Part shown: positions 16,755 to 26,101 of the stretch, in pieces
Layout: the number at the start of each line of letters is the position of its first letter
Position numbering within the stretch: the first letter of the stretch is position 1
Assembly (NCBI RefSeq): GCF_022808175.1
Contig: NZ_JALGBX010000022.1
Location: forward strand, 1-64,000
Length of the DNA stretch: 64,000 nucleotides
Reading direction: 5' to 3'
DNA from: Streptomyces sp. AP-93
GTDB taxonomy: Bacteria; Actinomycetota; Actinomycetes; Streptomycetales; Streptomycetaceae
The notes under the pieces: model-generated
Told to the model about the DNA's origin: nothing
What the model saw: the letters and a program-made list of their open reading frames with translations, nothing else
Database searches by the model: none
Translations under genes and position numbers: made by a program

Positions 16755-17375
16755 GTGCGATTTCGTCTGACCCCCAGGGAGACGAGCTTCTACGACATGT
16801 TCGCCGCATCCGCGGACAACATCGTCACGGGCTCGAAGCTCCTCATGGAACTGCTCGGAGCGGACTCCTCCGCCCGAGCCGAGATCGCGGAGCGGATGCG
16901 GGCAGCGGAGCACGCGGGAGACGACGCCACCCACGCGATCTTCCACCAGCTCAACTCCTCCTTCATTACGCCGTTCGACCGCGAGGACATCTACAAGCTG
17001 GCGTCCTGCCTCGACGACATCATGGACTTCATGGAGGAGGCGGTCGACCTGGTCGTCCTCTACAACGTGGAGGACCTCCCCAAGGGTGTCGAGCAGCAGA
17101 TCGAGGTACTGGCGCGCGCGGCCGAGCTGACCGCCGAGGCCATGCCCCACCTGCGCACGATGGAGAACCTGACCGAGTACTGGATCGAGGTCAACCGCCT
17201 GGAGAACCAGGCCGACCAGATCCACCGCAAGCTGCTCGCCCAGCTCTTCAACGGCAAGTACGACGCCATCGAGGTGCTGAAGCTCAAGCAGATCGTCGAC
17301 GTGCTCGAAGAGGCGGCCGACGCGTTCGAGCACGTCGCGAACACGGTGGAGACCATCGCGGTCAAGGAGTCCTGA
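16755..17375 (+). CDS. DUF47-family (PhoU-like) phosphate transport accessory protein
   Basis: This 206-residue helical protein belongs to the DUF47/PitA-accessory family related to PhoU ('MRFRLTPRETSFYDMFAAS', 'DDATHAIFHQLNSSFITPFDREDI'). Members are encoded with Pit transporters and are thought to modulate them. It starts with GTG 16755 and is followed after 5 bases by the pit gene, so the two form an operon. Confidence 0.92.
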   Translation: MRFRLTPRETSFYDMFAASADNIVTGSKLLMELLGADSSARAEIAERMRAAEHAGDDATHAIFHQLNSSFITPFDREDIYKLASCLDDIMDFMEEAVDLVVLYNVEDLPKGVEQQIEVLARAAELTAEAMPHLRTMENLTEYWIEVNRLENQADQIHRKLLAQLFNGKYDAIEVLKLKQIVDVLEEAADAFEHVANTVETIAVKES

Positions 17376-17380
17376 ACCTC

Positions 17381-18379
17381 GTGGACACCTTCGCTCTGGT
17401 CGTGACCATCGGTGTCGCGCTCGGCTTTACGTATACGAATGGTTTTCACGACTCCGCGAACGCGATCGCGACCTCGGTCTCGACCCGTGCGCTGACCCCG
17501 CGTGCCGCCCTCGCGATGGCCGCGGTCATGAACCTCGCCGGTGCCTTCCTCGGCAGCGGGGTCGCCAAGACGGTGAGCGAGGGCCTGATCGAGACGCCCC
17601 ACGGCAACCGGGGCATGTGGATCCTCTTCGCGGCGCTCGTCGGCGCGATCGTGTGGAACCTGATCACGTGGTACTTCGGCCTGCCCTCGTCCTCCTCGCA
17701 CGCGCTGTTCGGCGGCATGGTGGGCGCGGCGCTGGCGGGCGGCACCGAGGTGCTCTGGGCGGGCGTGGTCGACAAGGTCGTCATCCCGATGTTCATCTCG
17801 CCGGTGGTCGGCCTCGTCGTCGGCTACCTGGTGATGGTCGCCATCATGTGGATGTTCCGCCGTGCCAACCCGCACAAGGCCAAGCGCGGTTTCCGCATCG
17901 CGCAGACGGTCTCCGCGGCCGGCATGGCGCTCGGCCACGGTCTGCAGGACGCGCAGAAGACCATGGGCATCGTGATGATGGCCCTGGTCATCGCCGACGT
18001 GCAGACCGCGGGCGACGCGATCCCGGTCTGGGTCAAGATCGCGTGTGCGGTGATGCTCTCGCTGGGTACGTACGCGGGCGGCTGGCGCATCATGCGCACC
18101 CTCGGCCGCAAGATCATCGAGCTGGACCCGCCGCAGGGCTTCGCGGCGGAGACCACCGGTGCCTCGATCATGTTCGGCTCGGCGTTCCTCTTCCACGCGC
18201 CGATCTCCACCACCCACGTGATCACCTCGGCGATCATGGGTGTGGGGGCGACCAAGCGGGTGAACGCGGTCCGCTGGGGCGTCGCCAAGAACATCATCCT
18301 GGGCTGGTTCATCACCATGCCGGCCGCGGCGCTGGTCGCGGCGCTCAGCTTCTGGGTGGTCAACCTCGCCTTCGTGTGA
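17381..18379 (+). CDS. pit: Low-affinity inorganic phosphate transporter (PiT family)
   Basis: This 332-residue polytopic membrane protein has the PHO4/PiT signature twice: 'FTYTNGFHDSANAIATSVSTRAL' at the N-terminus and the inverted-repeat counterpart 'APISTTHVITSAIMGVGATKR' near the C-terminus. About ten helices are visible. It imports phosphate using a cation gradient. The GTG start at 17381 lies 5 bases after the DUF47 gene, and a strong bidirectional terminator follows. Confidence 0.93.
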   Translation: MDTFALVVTIGVALGFTYTNGFHDSANAIATSVSTRALTPRAALAMAAVMNLAGAFLGSGVAKTVSEGLIETPHGNRGMWILFAALVGAIVWNLITWYFGLPSSSSHALFGGMVGAALAGGTEVLWAGVVDKVVIPMFISPVVGLVVGYLVMVAIMWMFRRANPHKAKRGFRIAQTVSAAGMALGHGLQDAQKTMGIVMMALVIADVQTAGDAIPVWVKIACAVMLSLGTYAGGWRIMRTLGRKIIELDPPQGFAAETTGASIMFGSAFLFHAPISTTHVITSAIMGVGATKRVNAVRWGVAKNIILGWFITMPAAALVAALSFWVVNLAFV

Positions 18380-18411
18380 CCGCGCGAGTCACAGTCGTAC
18401 GGACACCAGTG

Positions 18412-18443
18412 AGCCCCGCCGGATCGGCTGATCCGGCGGGGCT
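18412..18443. terminator. Bidirectional terminator after pit and the FG-GAP array
   Basis: A perfect 14-bp stem (AGCCCCGCCGGATC with its complement) around a four-base loop lies between two convergent genes and can end both transcripts. Confidence 0.85.
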
Positions 18444-18449
18444 TTCGTG

Positions 18450-19916
18450 TCAGGTGCGCAGGTCGAGGTAGCTGCCGCCCGAACCGAAGGCGAAGCCGAA
18501 GTGTGCGCGGCCGGCCGCGCCGCCGAGGTCGGCGAAGTTGTAGGCGGTGGCGCCGGTGCCGGTGATGCCGGTGGCGTCGGTCTTCAGCTTCCAGACCCGG
18601 CCCGCGTAGTTGTCCTCGCCGTAGCCGCCGACGTACACCTCGGCCTTGCCGTCCTTGTCCGTGTCGATCACGCTGACCGCGGACCCGAAGTGGTCGTCCT
18701 TCTCCGAGGTGCTGGGGACGCCCGGCGAGTCCTGGGTGAGTACCTTCGCGCCGGTGGTGGTGACCCCGGTCGCGCTGCCGCGCAGGACGGTGACGGAGCC
18801 GGACCAGGTGGCCGCGGTGTCCGAGCCGGTCTCGTAGGAGGCGCCGATGACGATGTCGGCGTACCCGTCCTGGTCCGTGTCGCCGACGGAGACGGAGGCC
18901 CCGAAGCGGTCGCCCACCTCGCTCACGCCGGGGACGCCGGCGGTGTCCTGGGTGTACACACGGGCGGGGATCGTGGTGCTGACGCCGTCCGGACCGCCGT
19001 ACGTCACGGCGATCCGGCCGCCGTCGGCCGTGTTCCAGGTGCCCCCGTCGCCGCTGACGAAGTCCTGGTAGCCGTCCTTGTTGAGGTCGCCGAAGGAACC
19101 GCCGGCGCCGTAGCCCACGAGGGAGCCGCCCTTGACGAGCCCGCCGGGGGTGCCCTTGAGGAGCGTTCCCGTGCCGTAGGGGCCGAGGACGATGTCGGCG
19201 ATGCCGTCACCCGTCATGTCCCCGAGGTGCAGGTTCCGTGCAGGGCTGTTGTCCAGGGTCTCGGTGTCGCGGAACAGGATCCTGGCCGGCTCGTTGGTGG
19301 CGGGGCTGAGGGGTCCCTGGAGGATGGCCAGCCCCGACTTGCCGTCGGTGTTGTAGGACGGGGTGACGATGTCGGCGATCCCGTCGCCGGTGACGTCGCC
19401 GATGTGTGGGTCCGTGACGTGCACGCTGGGCCCGCCGACCGCGTAGGCGCCGCTGTGCAGCTGGCTGGTGTAGCGGCCGGTGATGCCGTCCTTGCTGCCG
19501 CGCAGGATCATGATTCCGGTGCTGCGGTGCTCGGCGTCCGCGCCGCCCTCGACCAGCAGGTCGACGTAGCCGTCGCCGTCCACGTCGCCCTGGCCGTGGA
19601 GGATGCCGAACCGGCCGCCGTCGGCCGGGAGCCCGGGCACGCCGGGGGTGTTCTTGGTGATCAGTACGGGCTTCTGGAGGCCGGTGGGCGAGCCGTACTG
19701 GACGGCGACCGCGCCGGCCCGGGCCAGGCCCGAGACGGTGGTGGTGGGCGCGCTGGTCGCCACGTCCGGGTAGCCGTCGCCGTTGAAGTCGGCCGAGTCG
19801 GCCGGGGCCGGGGTGCCGGCGGCGGCCGGGGCGGCTGCCGCCACGGCGGTCGGGGCGGTGAGGCCGAGGACGGTGGCCGCGCACAGGGCGGCGAGGGTCA
19901 GGCTCTGCTTGCGCAT
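18450..19916 (-). CDS. Secreted FG-GAP/VCBS beta-propeller protein 1
   Basis: This 488-residue exported protein has a Sec signal peptide (cleavage near 'AVAAAAPA'). About seven FG-GAP (integrin alpha-type) repeats follow, each with a calcium-binding loop such as 'DFNGDGYPDVA', 'DVDGDGYVDLL', 'DLNKDGYQDFV' and 'DTDQDGYADIV'. It is the last of five tandem paralogues, 16 bases after gene 2. FG-GAP propellers often mediate adhesion or ligand binding; the role here is unknown. Confidence 0.88.
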   Translation of the reverse strand: MRKQSLTLAALCAATVLGLTAPTAVAAAAPAAAGTPAPADSADFNGDGYPDVATSAPTTTVSGLARAGAVAVQYGSPTGLQKPVLITKNTPGVPGLPADGGRFGILHGQGDVDGDGYVDLLVEGGADAEHRSTGIMILRGSKDGITGRYTSQLHSGAYAVGGPSVHVTDPHIGDVTGDGIADIVTPSYNTDGKSGLAILQGPLSPATNEPARILFRDTETLDNSPARNLHLGDMTGDGIADIVLGPYGTGTLLKGTPGGLVKGGSLVGYGAGGSFGDLNKDGYQDFVSGDGGTWNTADGGRIAVTYGGPDGVSTTIPARVYTQDTAGVPGVSEVGDRFGASVSVGDTDQDGYADIVIGASYETGSDTAATWSGSVTVLRGSATGVTTTGAKVLTQDSPGVPSTSEKDDHFGSAVSVIDTDKDGKAEVYVGGYGEDNYAGRVWKLKTDATGITGTGATAYNFADLGGAAGRAHFGFAFGSGGSYLDLRT

Positions 19917-19932
19917 GGGTGTGGCCTTCCGA

Positions 19933-21366
19933 TTAGCCGTGGATCCGATAGCCGAACTCGGCGAAGCCCTTCGGGCCGCCGAGGTTGGTGAGGCCGAAGA
20001 TGGTGGCGCCGGCGCTCATGACGCCGGTGGTGTCCGTCTTCAGCTGCCAGACGCGGCCGGCGGAGTAGTACTCGCCAGGTCCGCCGACGTAGACCTCCGG
20101 CTTGCCGTTCTTGTCGCTGTCCAGGACGCGGATGCTGTGGCCGAACTTGTCGTTGATCTCGGAGGTGTCGGGGATGCCGGCCGAGTTCTGGGTGAAGGAC
20201 TTGGCGCCGGTGGTGGTGATGCCGGTCTTGCTGCCGCGCAGCATGGTGATGGCACCGGACCTGGTGGCCCTGGGGCCCGAACCGATCTCGCGCGGGGAGC
20301 CGATGAGGACGTCGGCGTAGCCGTCCCCGTCGACGTCGGCGACGTCGACCGCCGTCCCGAAGTGGTCCCCGGGCTCGTTCACGCCGGGCACGCCGGGGCT
20401 GTTTTGGGTGTACATGCGGGACGGGATGGTGGTGCTGATACCGTCCGGGCCGCCGTAGGTGACGACGATCTGTCCGCCGTCGTTGTTGTAGCGGGGGCGG
20501 CCCGAACCGACGTGATCCTGGAATCCGTCCCCGTTGATGTCGCCGATCTCGCCGTTCAGGTAATCCGCCACGCTGCCGGACTTGACGAGTCCGTCACGGG
20601 TGCCCTTGAAGATCGTCGTCCTGCGCTTCCCGTCCTCCGTGAGGCCGTAGACCATGACGTCGGCGATGCCGTCGCCGGTCAGGTCGCCCACCCGTCCCCC
20701 GTCCGCCCACTGGCCTTCCTGGGCGAGGGTGTTGTGGGTGACGAACGAGTGGGGCCTGCCAGTGGTCCGGCTGAACGGGCCGTACTCGACCACCACCCCC
20801 TGGGTCGTGCGATCGTCCCCCCTGGTGGAGGAGATGATGTCCGGGGCGCCGTCTGCGTTGACGTCACCGACGGCCCAGGCGTGCTGGCGGCCCGGTCCGG
20901 GCGGCATCGCGTCGGCGGAACTTGTCGGCACGAGGGTGGTGGCGCCGGTGATGCCCCGCTTGCTGCCCCAGAACACGTACACCAGGTCGTACCAGGCGAC
21001 CACCAGGTCGTCGTAACCGTCGCGGTCGAGGTCGCCGTGGCCGGTCGGGTTTCCCCATCCGCCGACATCGTTGGGGGCTCCGGGGACACCCGCAGTGGCC
21101 CGAGTGATCACGGAGGCCTTGTCGTACTGGAAGCCGGTGGCCGAGCCGTAGACCACGGACATCGCCCCCGACTTGTTCACGCCGCCCGCGGTGGCCCCGG
21201 GGGCGCCGATGACGAGGTCCGGGTAGCCGTCGGCGTTGAAGTCGGCGGTGTCGCGGGCGGTGGCCGCCCGGGGAGCCGTCGGGGCCGCGGTGGCGGGGGT
21301 CAGGGTGGTGACGCCGAGGACCGCGGCCGTGCAGGCGGCCGTGGTGAGGAGCGTGCGTGCGCGCAT
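19933..21366 (-). CDS. Secreted FG-GAP/VCBS beta-propeller protein 2
   Basis: This 477-residue paralogue has a signal peptide ('ARTLLTTAACTAAVLGVTT', cleavage near 'ATAAP') and propeller loops 'DFNADGYPDLV', 'DLDRDGYDDLV', 'DVNADGAPDII', 'DINGDGFQDHV' and 'DVDGDGYADVL'. The final blade 'SAGRVWQLKTDTTGV' is shared by all five proteins. It is more divergent in the middle than the ends, suggesting different ligands among copies. Confidence 0.88.
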   Translation of the reverse strand: MRARTLLTTAACTAAVLGVTTLTPATAAPTAPRAATARDTADFNADGYPDLVIGAPGATAGGVNKSGAMSVVYGSATGFQYDKASVITRATAGVPGAPNDVGGWGNPTGHGDLDRDGYDDLVVAWYDLVYVFWGSKRGITGATTLVPTSSADAMPPGPGRQHAWAVGDVNADGAPDIISSTRGDDRTTQGVVVEYGPFSRTTGRPHSFVTHNTLAQEGQWADGGRVGDLTGDGIADVMVYGLTEDGKRRTTIFKGTRDGLVKSGSVADYLNGEIGDINGDGFQDHVGSGRPRYNNDGGQIVVTYGGPDGISTTIPSRMYTQNSPGVPGVNEPGDHFGTAVDVADVDGDGYADVLIGSPREIGSGPRATRSGAITMLRGSKTGITTTGAKSFTQNSAGIPDTSEINDKFGHSIRVLDSDKNGKPEVYVGGPGEYYSAGRVWQLKTDTTGVMSAGATIFGLTNLGGPKGFAEFGYRIHG

Positions 21367-21415
21367 GGGTTGGGTGTCCCCCGTGGAAGTGGTTGAGGTG
21401 TGGGTCGGCCCGGGG

Positions 21416-22846
21416 TCAGCCGGTGGTGCGGAAGCCGAAGGAGGCGAGGCCCTTGGGGCCGCCGAGGTCGGTGAGGGTGAAGCTGGTGGCGCCGGTGCCG
21501 ATGACGCCGGTGGTGTCGGTGGTGAGTTTCCAGACGCGGCCGGTGAAGTTGTCTTCGCCGTGTCCGCCGACGTAGACCTCGGGCTTGCCGTTCTTGTCGC
21601 TGTCCAGGACGCGGAGGGTGGTGGCGAACTTGTCGTCGAGTTCGGAGGTGCTGGGGATGCCGGTGGAGTTCTGGGTGAAGGACTTGGCGCCGGTGGTGGT
21701 GATGCCGGTCTTGCTGCCGCGCAGGATGGTGAGGGCGCCGGAGCGGGCGGTGGTGGCGGGGTCGGTGCCGGTTTCGCCGGGGGCGCCGATGAGGATGTCG
21801 GCGTAGCCGTCCTGGTCGGTGTCGGCGACGGTGACCGTGTTGCCGAAGAGGTCGCCGGTCTCGCTGGTGCCGGGGACGCCGCTGCTGCTCTGGCTGTAGG
21901 TGCGGGACGGGAGGGTGGTGCTGAGGCCGTTCGGGCCGCCGTAGGTGACGGTCACCTTCTCGCCGCCGCCCCTGACGAAGTCCTGGTGGCCGTCACCGTT
22001 GATGTCGCCGAAGCCGCCGGAGGTGCTGGGGGTGACGTCGGGGACGGCGCCCACCTTGACCAGGCCGCTGGTGCGCGTGCCCTTGAACAGCGTCCTCTTG
22101 GGCGCCCATTCCTTGGTGTATCCGCCGATCACCATGTCGGCGATGCCGTCGCCGGTCATGTCGCCGACGTGTACGGAGCTGGTGTCGTGGCCGTCCTTGA
22201 CGTCGGTGGCGCGGTGGACGATGGACTTCGGCTTGCCCGTGGTCCGGTCGAACGGCCCGAACTCGGTGACCTGGCCGTGGCCGAGGCGGCCGTTGCCCCA
22301 GGTCACCGAGTGGATGTCCGGGGTGCCGTCCCCGTTGACGTCGCCGATGGCGGTGGCGGCGTAGAGGCGGTTCGGTCCGGTGGGCATGGATCCGTCCGGG
22401 ACGGTGGCGGAGGCGCCCGTGATGCCCTGCTTGCCGCCCCAGAGGATCTCCACGCGGCTGTAGGCGGCGACCAGCAGGTCGTCGTAGCCGTCCTTGTCGA
22501 AGTCTCCGTGGCCACTGACGTGGCTCCAGACACCGGTCTCGCGGGGATCGCCCGCGACGCCATCGGTGGCCTGGCTGATGACGGAGGCCTTGTCGTACTG
22601 GAAGCCGGTGGCCGAGCCGTAGACGACGGACACCGCCCCGGCCCTCTTCAGGCCGTTCACGGTGGCGGTGTGGGCGCCGACGGCGAGGTCGGGGTAGCCG
22701 TCGCCGTTGAAGTCGGCCGGCTTGGCCGGGGTGGCGGCGGTCGTCGAAGGCGTGGCGGGTGCCGCGGCGCCCGCCACGGCGGTTCCGGTGAGGCTGAGGG
22801 CGGTGGCCGTGCAGGCGACGGCGGTCAGCAGGGTGTGTTTGCGCAT
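21416..22846 (-). CDS. Secreted FG-GAP/VCBS beta-propeller protein 3
   Basis: This 476-residue paralogue starts at ATG 22846 with the signal peptide 'RKHTLLTAVACTATALSLTG'. Its loops include 'DFNGDGYPDLA', 'DFDKDGYDDLL', 'DVNGDGTPDIH', 'DINGDGHQDFV' and 'DTDQDGYADIL'. The frame stays open far upstream into gene 4 as an artefact of base composition. The last two blades are nearly identical to those of protein 2, suggesting recent duplication or gene conversion. Confidence 0.88.
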   Translation of the reverse strand: MRKHTLLTAVACTATALSLTGTAVAGAAAPATPSTTAATPAKPADFNGDGYPDLAVGAHTATVNGLKRAGAVSVVYGSATGFQYDKASVISQATDGVAGDPRETGVWSHVSGHGDFDKDGYDDLLVAAYSRVEILWGGKQGITGASATVPDGSMPTGPNRLYAATAIGDVNGDGTPDIHSVTWGNGRLGHGQVTEFGPFDRTTGKPKSIVHRATDVKDGHDTSSVHVGDMTGDGIADMVIGGYTKEWAPKRTLFKGTRTSGLVKVGAVPDVTPSTSGGFGDINGDGHQDFVRGGGEKVTVTYGGPNGLSTTLPSRTYSQSSSGVPGTSETGDLFGNTVTVADTDQDGYADILIGAPGETGTDPATTARSGALTILRGSKTGITTTGAKSFTQNSTGIPSTSELDDKFATTLRVLDSDKNGKPEVYVGGHGEDNFTGRVWKLTTDTTGVIGTGATSFTLTDLGGPKGLASFGFRTTG

Positions 22847-22878
22847 GGGCGAAGGTCCCTTGTCCGTGAGGTGCAGGG

Positions 22879-24327
22879 TCAGCCTGCGAAGCGGTAGCCG
22901 AAGTTGGAGGCGCCGGAGCTGCCGCCGAAGGCGGTCAGGCCGAAGCTGGTGGCGCCGGTACCGGTGAGGCCGGTGCCTGGCACGGTGAGCAGCTTCCAGA
23001 CGCGGCCGTCGTAGACGTCCTCGCCGTTGCCGCCGACGTAGACCTCGGTCTCGCCGTTCTTGTCGGTGTCGATCGCGGTGAGCGCGGAGCCGAAGTGGTC
23101 GTTGCTGTCGGACGTGCTGGGGACGCCCACGGTGTTCTGGGTGAGGGTCTGCGCGCCGGTGGTGGTGATGCCGGTCCTGCTGCCGCGCAGCACGGTGAGG
23201 GCGCCGGACCGGGCGGTGGTGGCCTCGTCGCCGGCGGTCTCGTACGGGGCGCCGACCAGCAGGTCCGCGGATCCGTCGCCGTCGGTGTCGGTGATCGCCA
23301 GGGTGCTGCCCCAGAGGTCGCCCAGCTCGGCGATGCCCGGGACGCCGAGGGAGGCCTGGGTGAGGAGCCGGGCGGGCGCGGTGGTGTTGAGGCCCTTCGG
23401 GCCTCCGTAGTTCACGCTGACGGCATCCCGCTCGATGTCGCTGCGCGTCGCGGCGAGGCCGACGGCCAGGTCCGGGTACCCGTCGCCGTTGAGGTCGCCG
23501 AAGGCGGAGCCGGTGACGTTCGAGTGCTCCGCGTACTGCTTGAAGGTGCCGCTGCCCTTGACCAGGCCGGTGCGACTGCCCTTGAGGACTCTGCTCTTGG
23601 GCTTGCCGTCCCGGTCGCCGCTGACGATGACGTCCGCGAACCCGTCGCCGGTGACGTCCGCGACGAAGAGGGCGCGGGGCCCGCCCAGCTGGTCTTCCTT
23701 CTCGATGTCGCGGAAGACGGTGGACGCGGCCCGGCCCGTGCCGCGGTCGAGCGGCCCGTACAGGGTGCTCAGGCCGACGGTGAGGCCGCCGTGGGAGCGG
23801 ATGACGAGGTCGGCGGTGCCGTCGCCGTTGACGTCGCCGCTGCCGAAGGCGCCCTCGAGCAGTGTGGGGTCGGTGGCCGTGTGGCTGCCCGCGGGGAGAG
23901 TGGTGGAGGCGCCCGTGATGCCGCTCGGGGAGCCCCAGAGGATCGTGTTCTTGTCGGTCCAGCGGATGTACAGGTCGTCGTAGCCGTCGCCGTCGAAGTC
24001 GCCGTGGGCGGCGACCTCGTGCCACTTGCCGTCCTCGACCGGGCTGTCGGGGACGCCGGGGGTGGCCTGGCTGATGGCGGGCTTGTCGTACCTCAGGCCG
24101 GTGGCCGAGCCGTAGGCGACGGTGACGGCGCCGGCCCGCTTGACGCTGTCGACGGTGGCCGTGTGGGCGCCGATCGCGAGGTCGTCGTAGCCGTCGCCGT
24201 TGAAGTCGGCGGTGTCACGGGCCGTGGACGGGGAGGCGGGCGGGGTCGCGGTGACGGGGGTCGGGCTGGTGAGGCCCAGGACGGCGGCGATGCAGGCGGC
24301 TGTGGTGAGGAACGTGCGCGTGCGCAT
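22879..24327 (-). CDS. Secreted FG-GAP/VCBS beta-propeller protein 4
   Basis: This 482-residue paralogue starts at ATG 24327 with a signal peptide nearly identical to that of protein 2 ('TFLTTAACIAAVLGLTS'). Loops include 'DFNGDGYDDLA', 'DFDGDGYDDLY', 'DVNGDGTADLV', 'DLNGDGYPDLA' and 'DTDGDGSADLL'. It probably heads a four-gene transcript with proteins 3, 2 and 1 (gaps of 32, 49 and 16 bases), set off from gene 5 by a hairpin. Confidence 0.88.
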   Translation of the reverse strand: MRTRTFLTTAACIAAVLGLTSPTPVTATPPASPSTARDTADFNGDGYDDLAIGAHTATVDSVKRAGAVTVAYGSATGLRYDKPAISQATPGVPDSPVEDGKWHEVAAHGDFDGDGYDDLYIRWTDKNTILWGSPSGITGASTTLPAGSHTATDPTLLEGAFGSGDVNGDGTADLVIRSHGGLTVGLSTLYGPLDRGTGRAASTVFRDIEKEDQLGGPRALFVADVTGDGFADVIVSGDRDGKPKSRVLKGSRTGLVKGSGTFKQYAEHSNVTGSAFGDLNGDGYPDLAVGLAATRSDIERDAVSVNYGGPKGLNTTAPARLLTQASLGVPGIAELGDLWGSTLAITDTDGDGSADLLVGAPYETAGDEATTARSGALTVLRGSRTGITTTGAQTLTQNTVGVPSTSDSNDHFGSALTAIDTDKNGETEVYVGGNGEDVYDGRVWKLLTVPGTGLTGTGATSFGLTAFGGSSGASNFGYRFAG

Positions 24328-24369
24328 GGGCTGGGTGTCCCCCCGTGGAACCGATGGGCGGTGAGGTAC

Positions 24370-24400
24370 GGGCCGGCCCCTTGGCGAAAGGGGCCGGCCC
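24370..24400 (-). terminator. Hairpin between FG-GAP genes 5 and 4
   Basis: An inverted repeat (GGGCCGGCCCCTT with its complement, four- to five-base loop) lies 17 bases after the stop of gene 5. It has no good T-run, so termination may be partial. Confidence 0.55.
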
Positions 24401-24416
24401 GGAGGCGTCGCGTTGC

Positions 24417-25853
24417 CTACTTGCCGAACCAGGCGCCGAAGTGGGCGCTGCCGTAGCCGCCGCCCAGGTTGAAGGACGTGGCGCCGGTGCCGGTCAGGCG
24501 GGTTCCGCTGTTCTGCAGCTGCCAGACCCGGCCGACCCAGTTGTCCTCGCCGTTGCCGCCGACGTACAGCTCGGGCTTGCCGTCCTTGTTCGTGTCGAGG
24601 AGGGTGACCGCCTCGCCGAAGTGGTCGGACTCCTCGGAGGCGCTGGGGATGCCCGCCGAGTTCTGGGTGAAGACCTGGGAACCGGTGCCGGTCAGGCCGG
24701 TCTTGGAGCCGCGCAGCACGGTGACGGCACCGGCCACCTTGCTGGTCGCGTCCGTGCCCGACTCCCAGGACGCGCCGACGACGAGGTCGGCGTGGCCGTC
24801 CTGGTCGATGTCGCCGAGGGTGACGTCGTTGCCCCAGCGGTCGCCCTTCTCGTTGACGCCCGGGACGCCGGCGGTGTCCTGGTCGTAGATGCGGGCGGGC
24901 AGGGTCTTGCTCACGCCGTCGGGGCCGCCGTAGGTGACGGCGATGCCGCCGGTCATGTTCGAGTCGAACGCCTGGGGCATGCCGACGAAGTCGCGGTATC
25001 CGTCCCCGTTGATGTCTCCGAACGAGCCGCCGTGCCGCGAGTTGAGGGCGCCGCCCTGGACCAGGCCGGCGGGGGTGCCCTTGAGGAGGAGGGCCTTGAA
25101 GCCCCCGCTCGTCTGGGTGCTCGTACCCATCGTCACGATGTCGGTGATGCCGTCGCCGGTCATGTCGCCCACGCGGACTCCACTGGTGGACACCCCGTCC
25201 TTGGCCTGGGTGTCCCGGAACTGGGCGGAGGCGGGCTTTCCGGTGGTGCGGTCGAAGGGGCCGAACCGCGTGGCCATGCCCCAGTTCGCCTTGTACGGGT
25301 CGCCGACCTGGGCGGGCAGGACGAGGTCGTCCTTGCCGTCGCCGTTGATGTCCCCGATCGCCAGCGAGTTCGTTTCGATCCTGGGTGACTGGGTGGTGCC
25401 GGCGCCCGCCGGGAGGTCGGTGCCGCCCGAGATGCCGGACGCACTGCCCCACAGCACCAGGATCTTCCCGGAGGAGATGATCGCCAGGTCGTCGTAGGTG
25501 TCGGCGTTCAGGTCGCCGTAGGCGGACTCGACGCCCCCGGCGCCGTCGGTCGGCTCGCCCGGGATGCCGGGGGTGGCGCGGCTGATCAGCTGCTGCTTGT
25601 CGTGGCGCAGGCCGGTGGGGGAGCCGTAGACGATGGAGACGAGGCCGGCCCGCTTGAGCCCGTTGATGGTGGACTTGGGGGCGCCGATGGCCAGGTCGGC
25701 GTAGCCGTCGCCGTTGAAGTCGGCGGCGTCCTTGGTCACGGGCTTCGCCGTGGCCGCCGGAGCGGCGGGCGCGGCCGTGGCGGGGGACAGGCCGGTGACG
25801 GCCAGCACGGCCGCGGTGCATGTGGCGGCCGTCAGGTACTTGGTACTACGCAA
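24417..25853 (-). CDS. Secreted FG-GAP/VCBS beta-propeller protein 5
   Basis: This 478-residue protein is the first gene of the array in the direction of transcription. No ATG or GTG precedes the signal peptide ('RSTKYLTAATCTAAVLAVTG'), so TTG 25853 is the probable start, with GGGGGGATCC just upstream. Propeller loops include 'DFNGDGYADLA', 'DLNADTYDDLA', 'DINGDGKDDLV', 'DINGDGYRDFV' and 'DIDQDGHADLV'. A Crp-type palindrome lies about 100 bases upstream. Confidence 0.85.
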   Translation of the reverse strand: MRSTKYLTAATCTAAVLAVTGLSPATAAPAAPAATAKPVTKDAADFNGDGYADLAIGAPKSTINGLKRAGLVSIVYGSPTGLRHDKQQLISRATPGIPGEPTDGAGGVESAYGDLNADTYDDLAIISSGKILVLWGSASGISGGTDLPAGAGTTQSPRIETNSLAIGDINGDGKDDLVLPAQVGDPYKANWGMATRFGPFDRTTGKPASAQFRDTQAKDGVSTSGVRVGDMTGDGITDIVTMGTSTQTSGGFKALLLKGTPAGLVQGGALNSRHGGSFGDINGDGYRDFVGMPQAFDSNMTGGIAVTYGGPDGVSKTLPARIYDQDTAGVPGVNEKGDRWGNDVTLGDIDQDGHADLVVGASWESGTDATSKVAGAVTVLRGSKTGLTGTGSQVFTQNSAGIPSASEESDHFGEAVTLLDTNKDGKPELYVGGNGEDNWVGRVWQLQNSGTRLTGTGATSFNLGGGYGSAHFGAWFGK

Positions 25854-25951
25854 AGGATCCCCCCGGTGTCCGGTGGCGGCCGCAAGGGCCGCTTCCGGTA
25901 CGCAACTTGTCGCTGGCGTACGTATGACCGACGAGCAGGGGGCAGGGTTGT

Positions 25952-25967
25952 TGTGATCCAGATCACG
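25952..25967. promoter_or_regulatory. Crp-type palindrome upstream of the FG-GAP array
   Basis: TGTGA-N6-TCACG, with the inner bases also symmetric (GTGATCCAGATCAC), matches the spacing of Crp/GlxR sites in actinobacteria. It lies about 100 bases before the TTG start of FG-GAP gene 5. Confidence 0.5.
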
Positions 25968-25999
25968 GTGGGTGGCGTGCGGGGGACGGGAAAAGAAGC

Positions 26000-26033
26000 G
26001 GGCCGGCTCCCCCCACCCAGGGGGAGCCGGCCC
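26000..26033. terminator. Terminator after pstB
   Basis: A perfect 14-bp stem (GGGCCGGCTCCCCC with its complement, six-base loop) lies about 70 bases after pstB. It is followed by T-rich sequence on both strands (CCCTTTTTCTTTC on plus, CTTCTTTTCC on minus). Confidence 0.8.
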
Positions 26034-26101
26034 TTTTTCTTTCTTTCGCCTTGCGGTGGCACCGCCATGCAGCACCGCAGGACGTCTCGCAACATCCCGG
26101 T

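Noticed and set aside
19783..22897. Long plus-strand open frames opposite the FG-GAP genes
   Set aside because: They mirror the repeated propeller genes and have no start signals or domains; the minus-strand genes have signal peptides and calcium loops.
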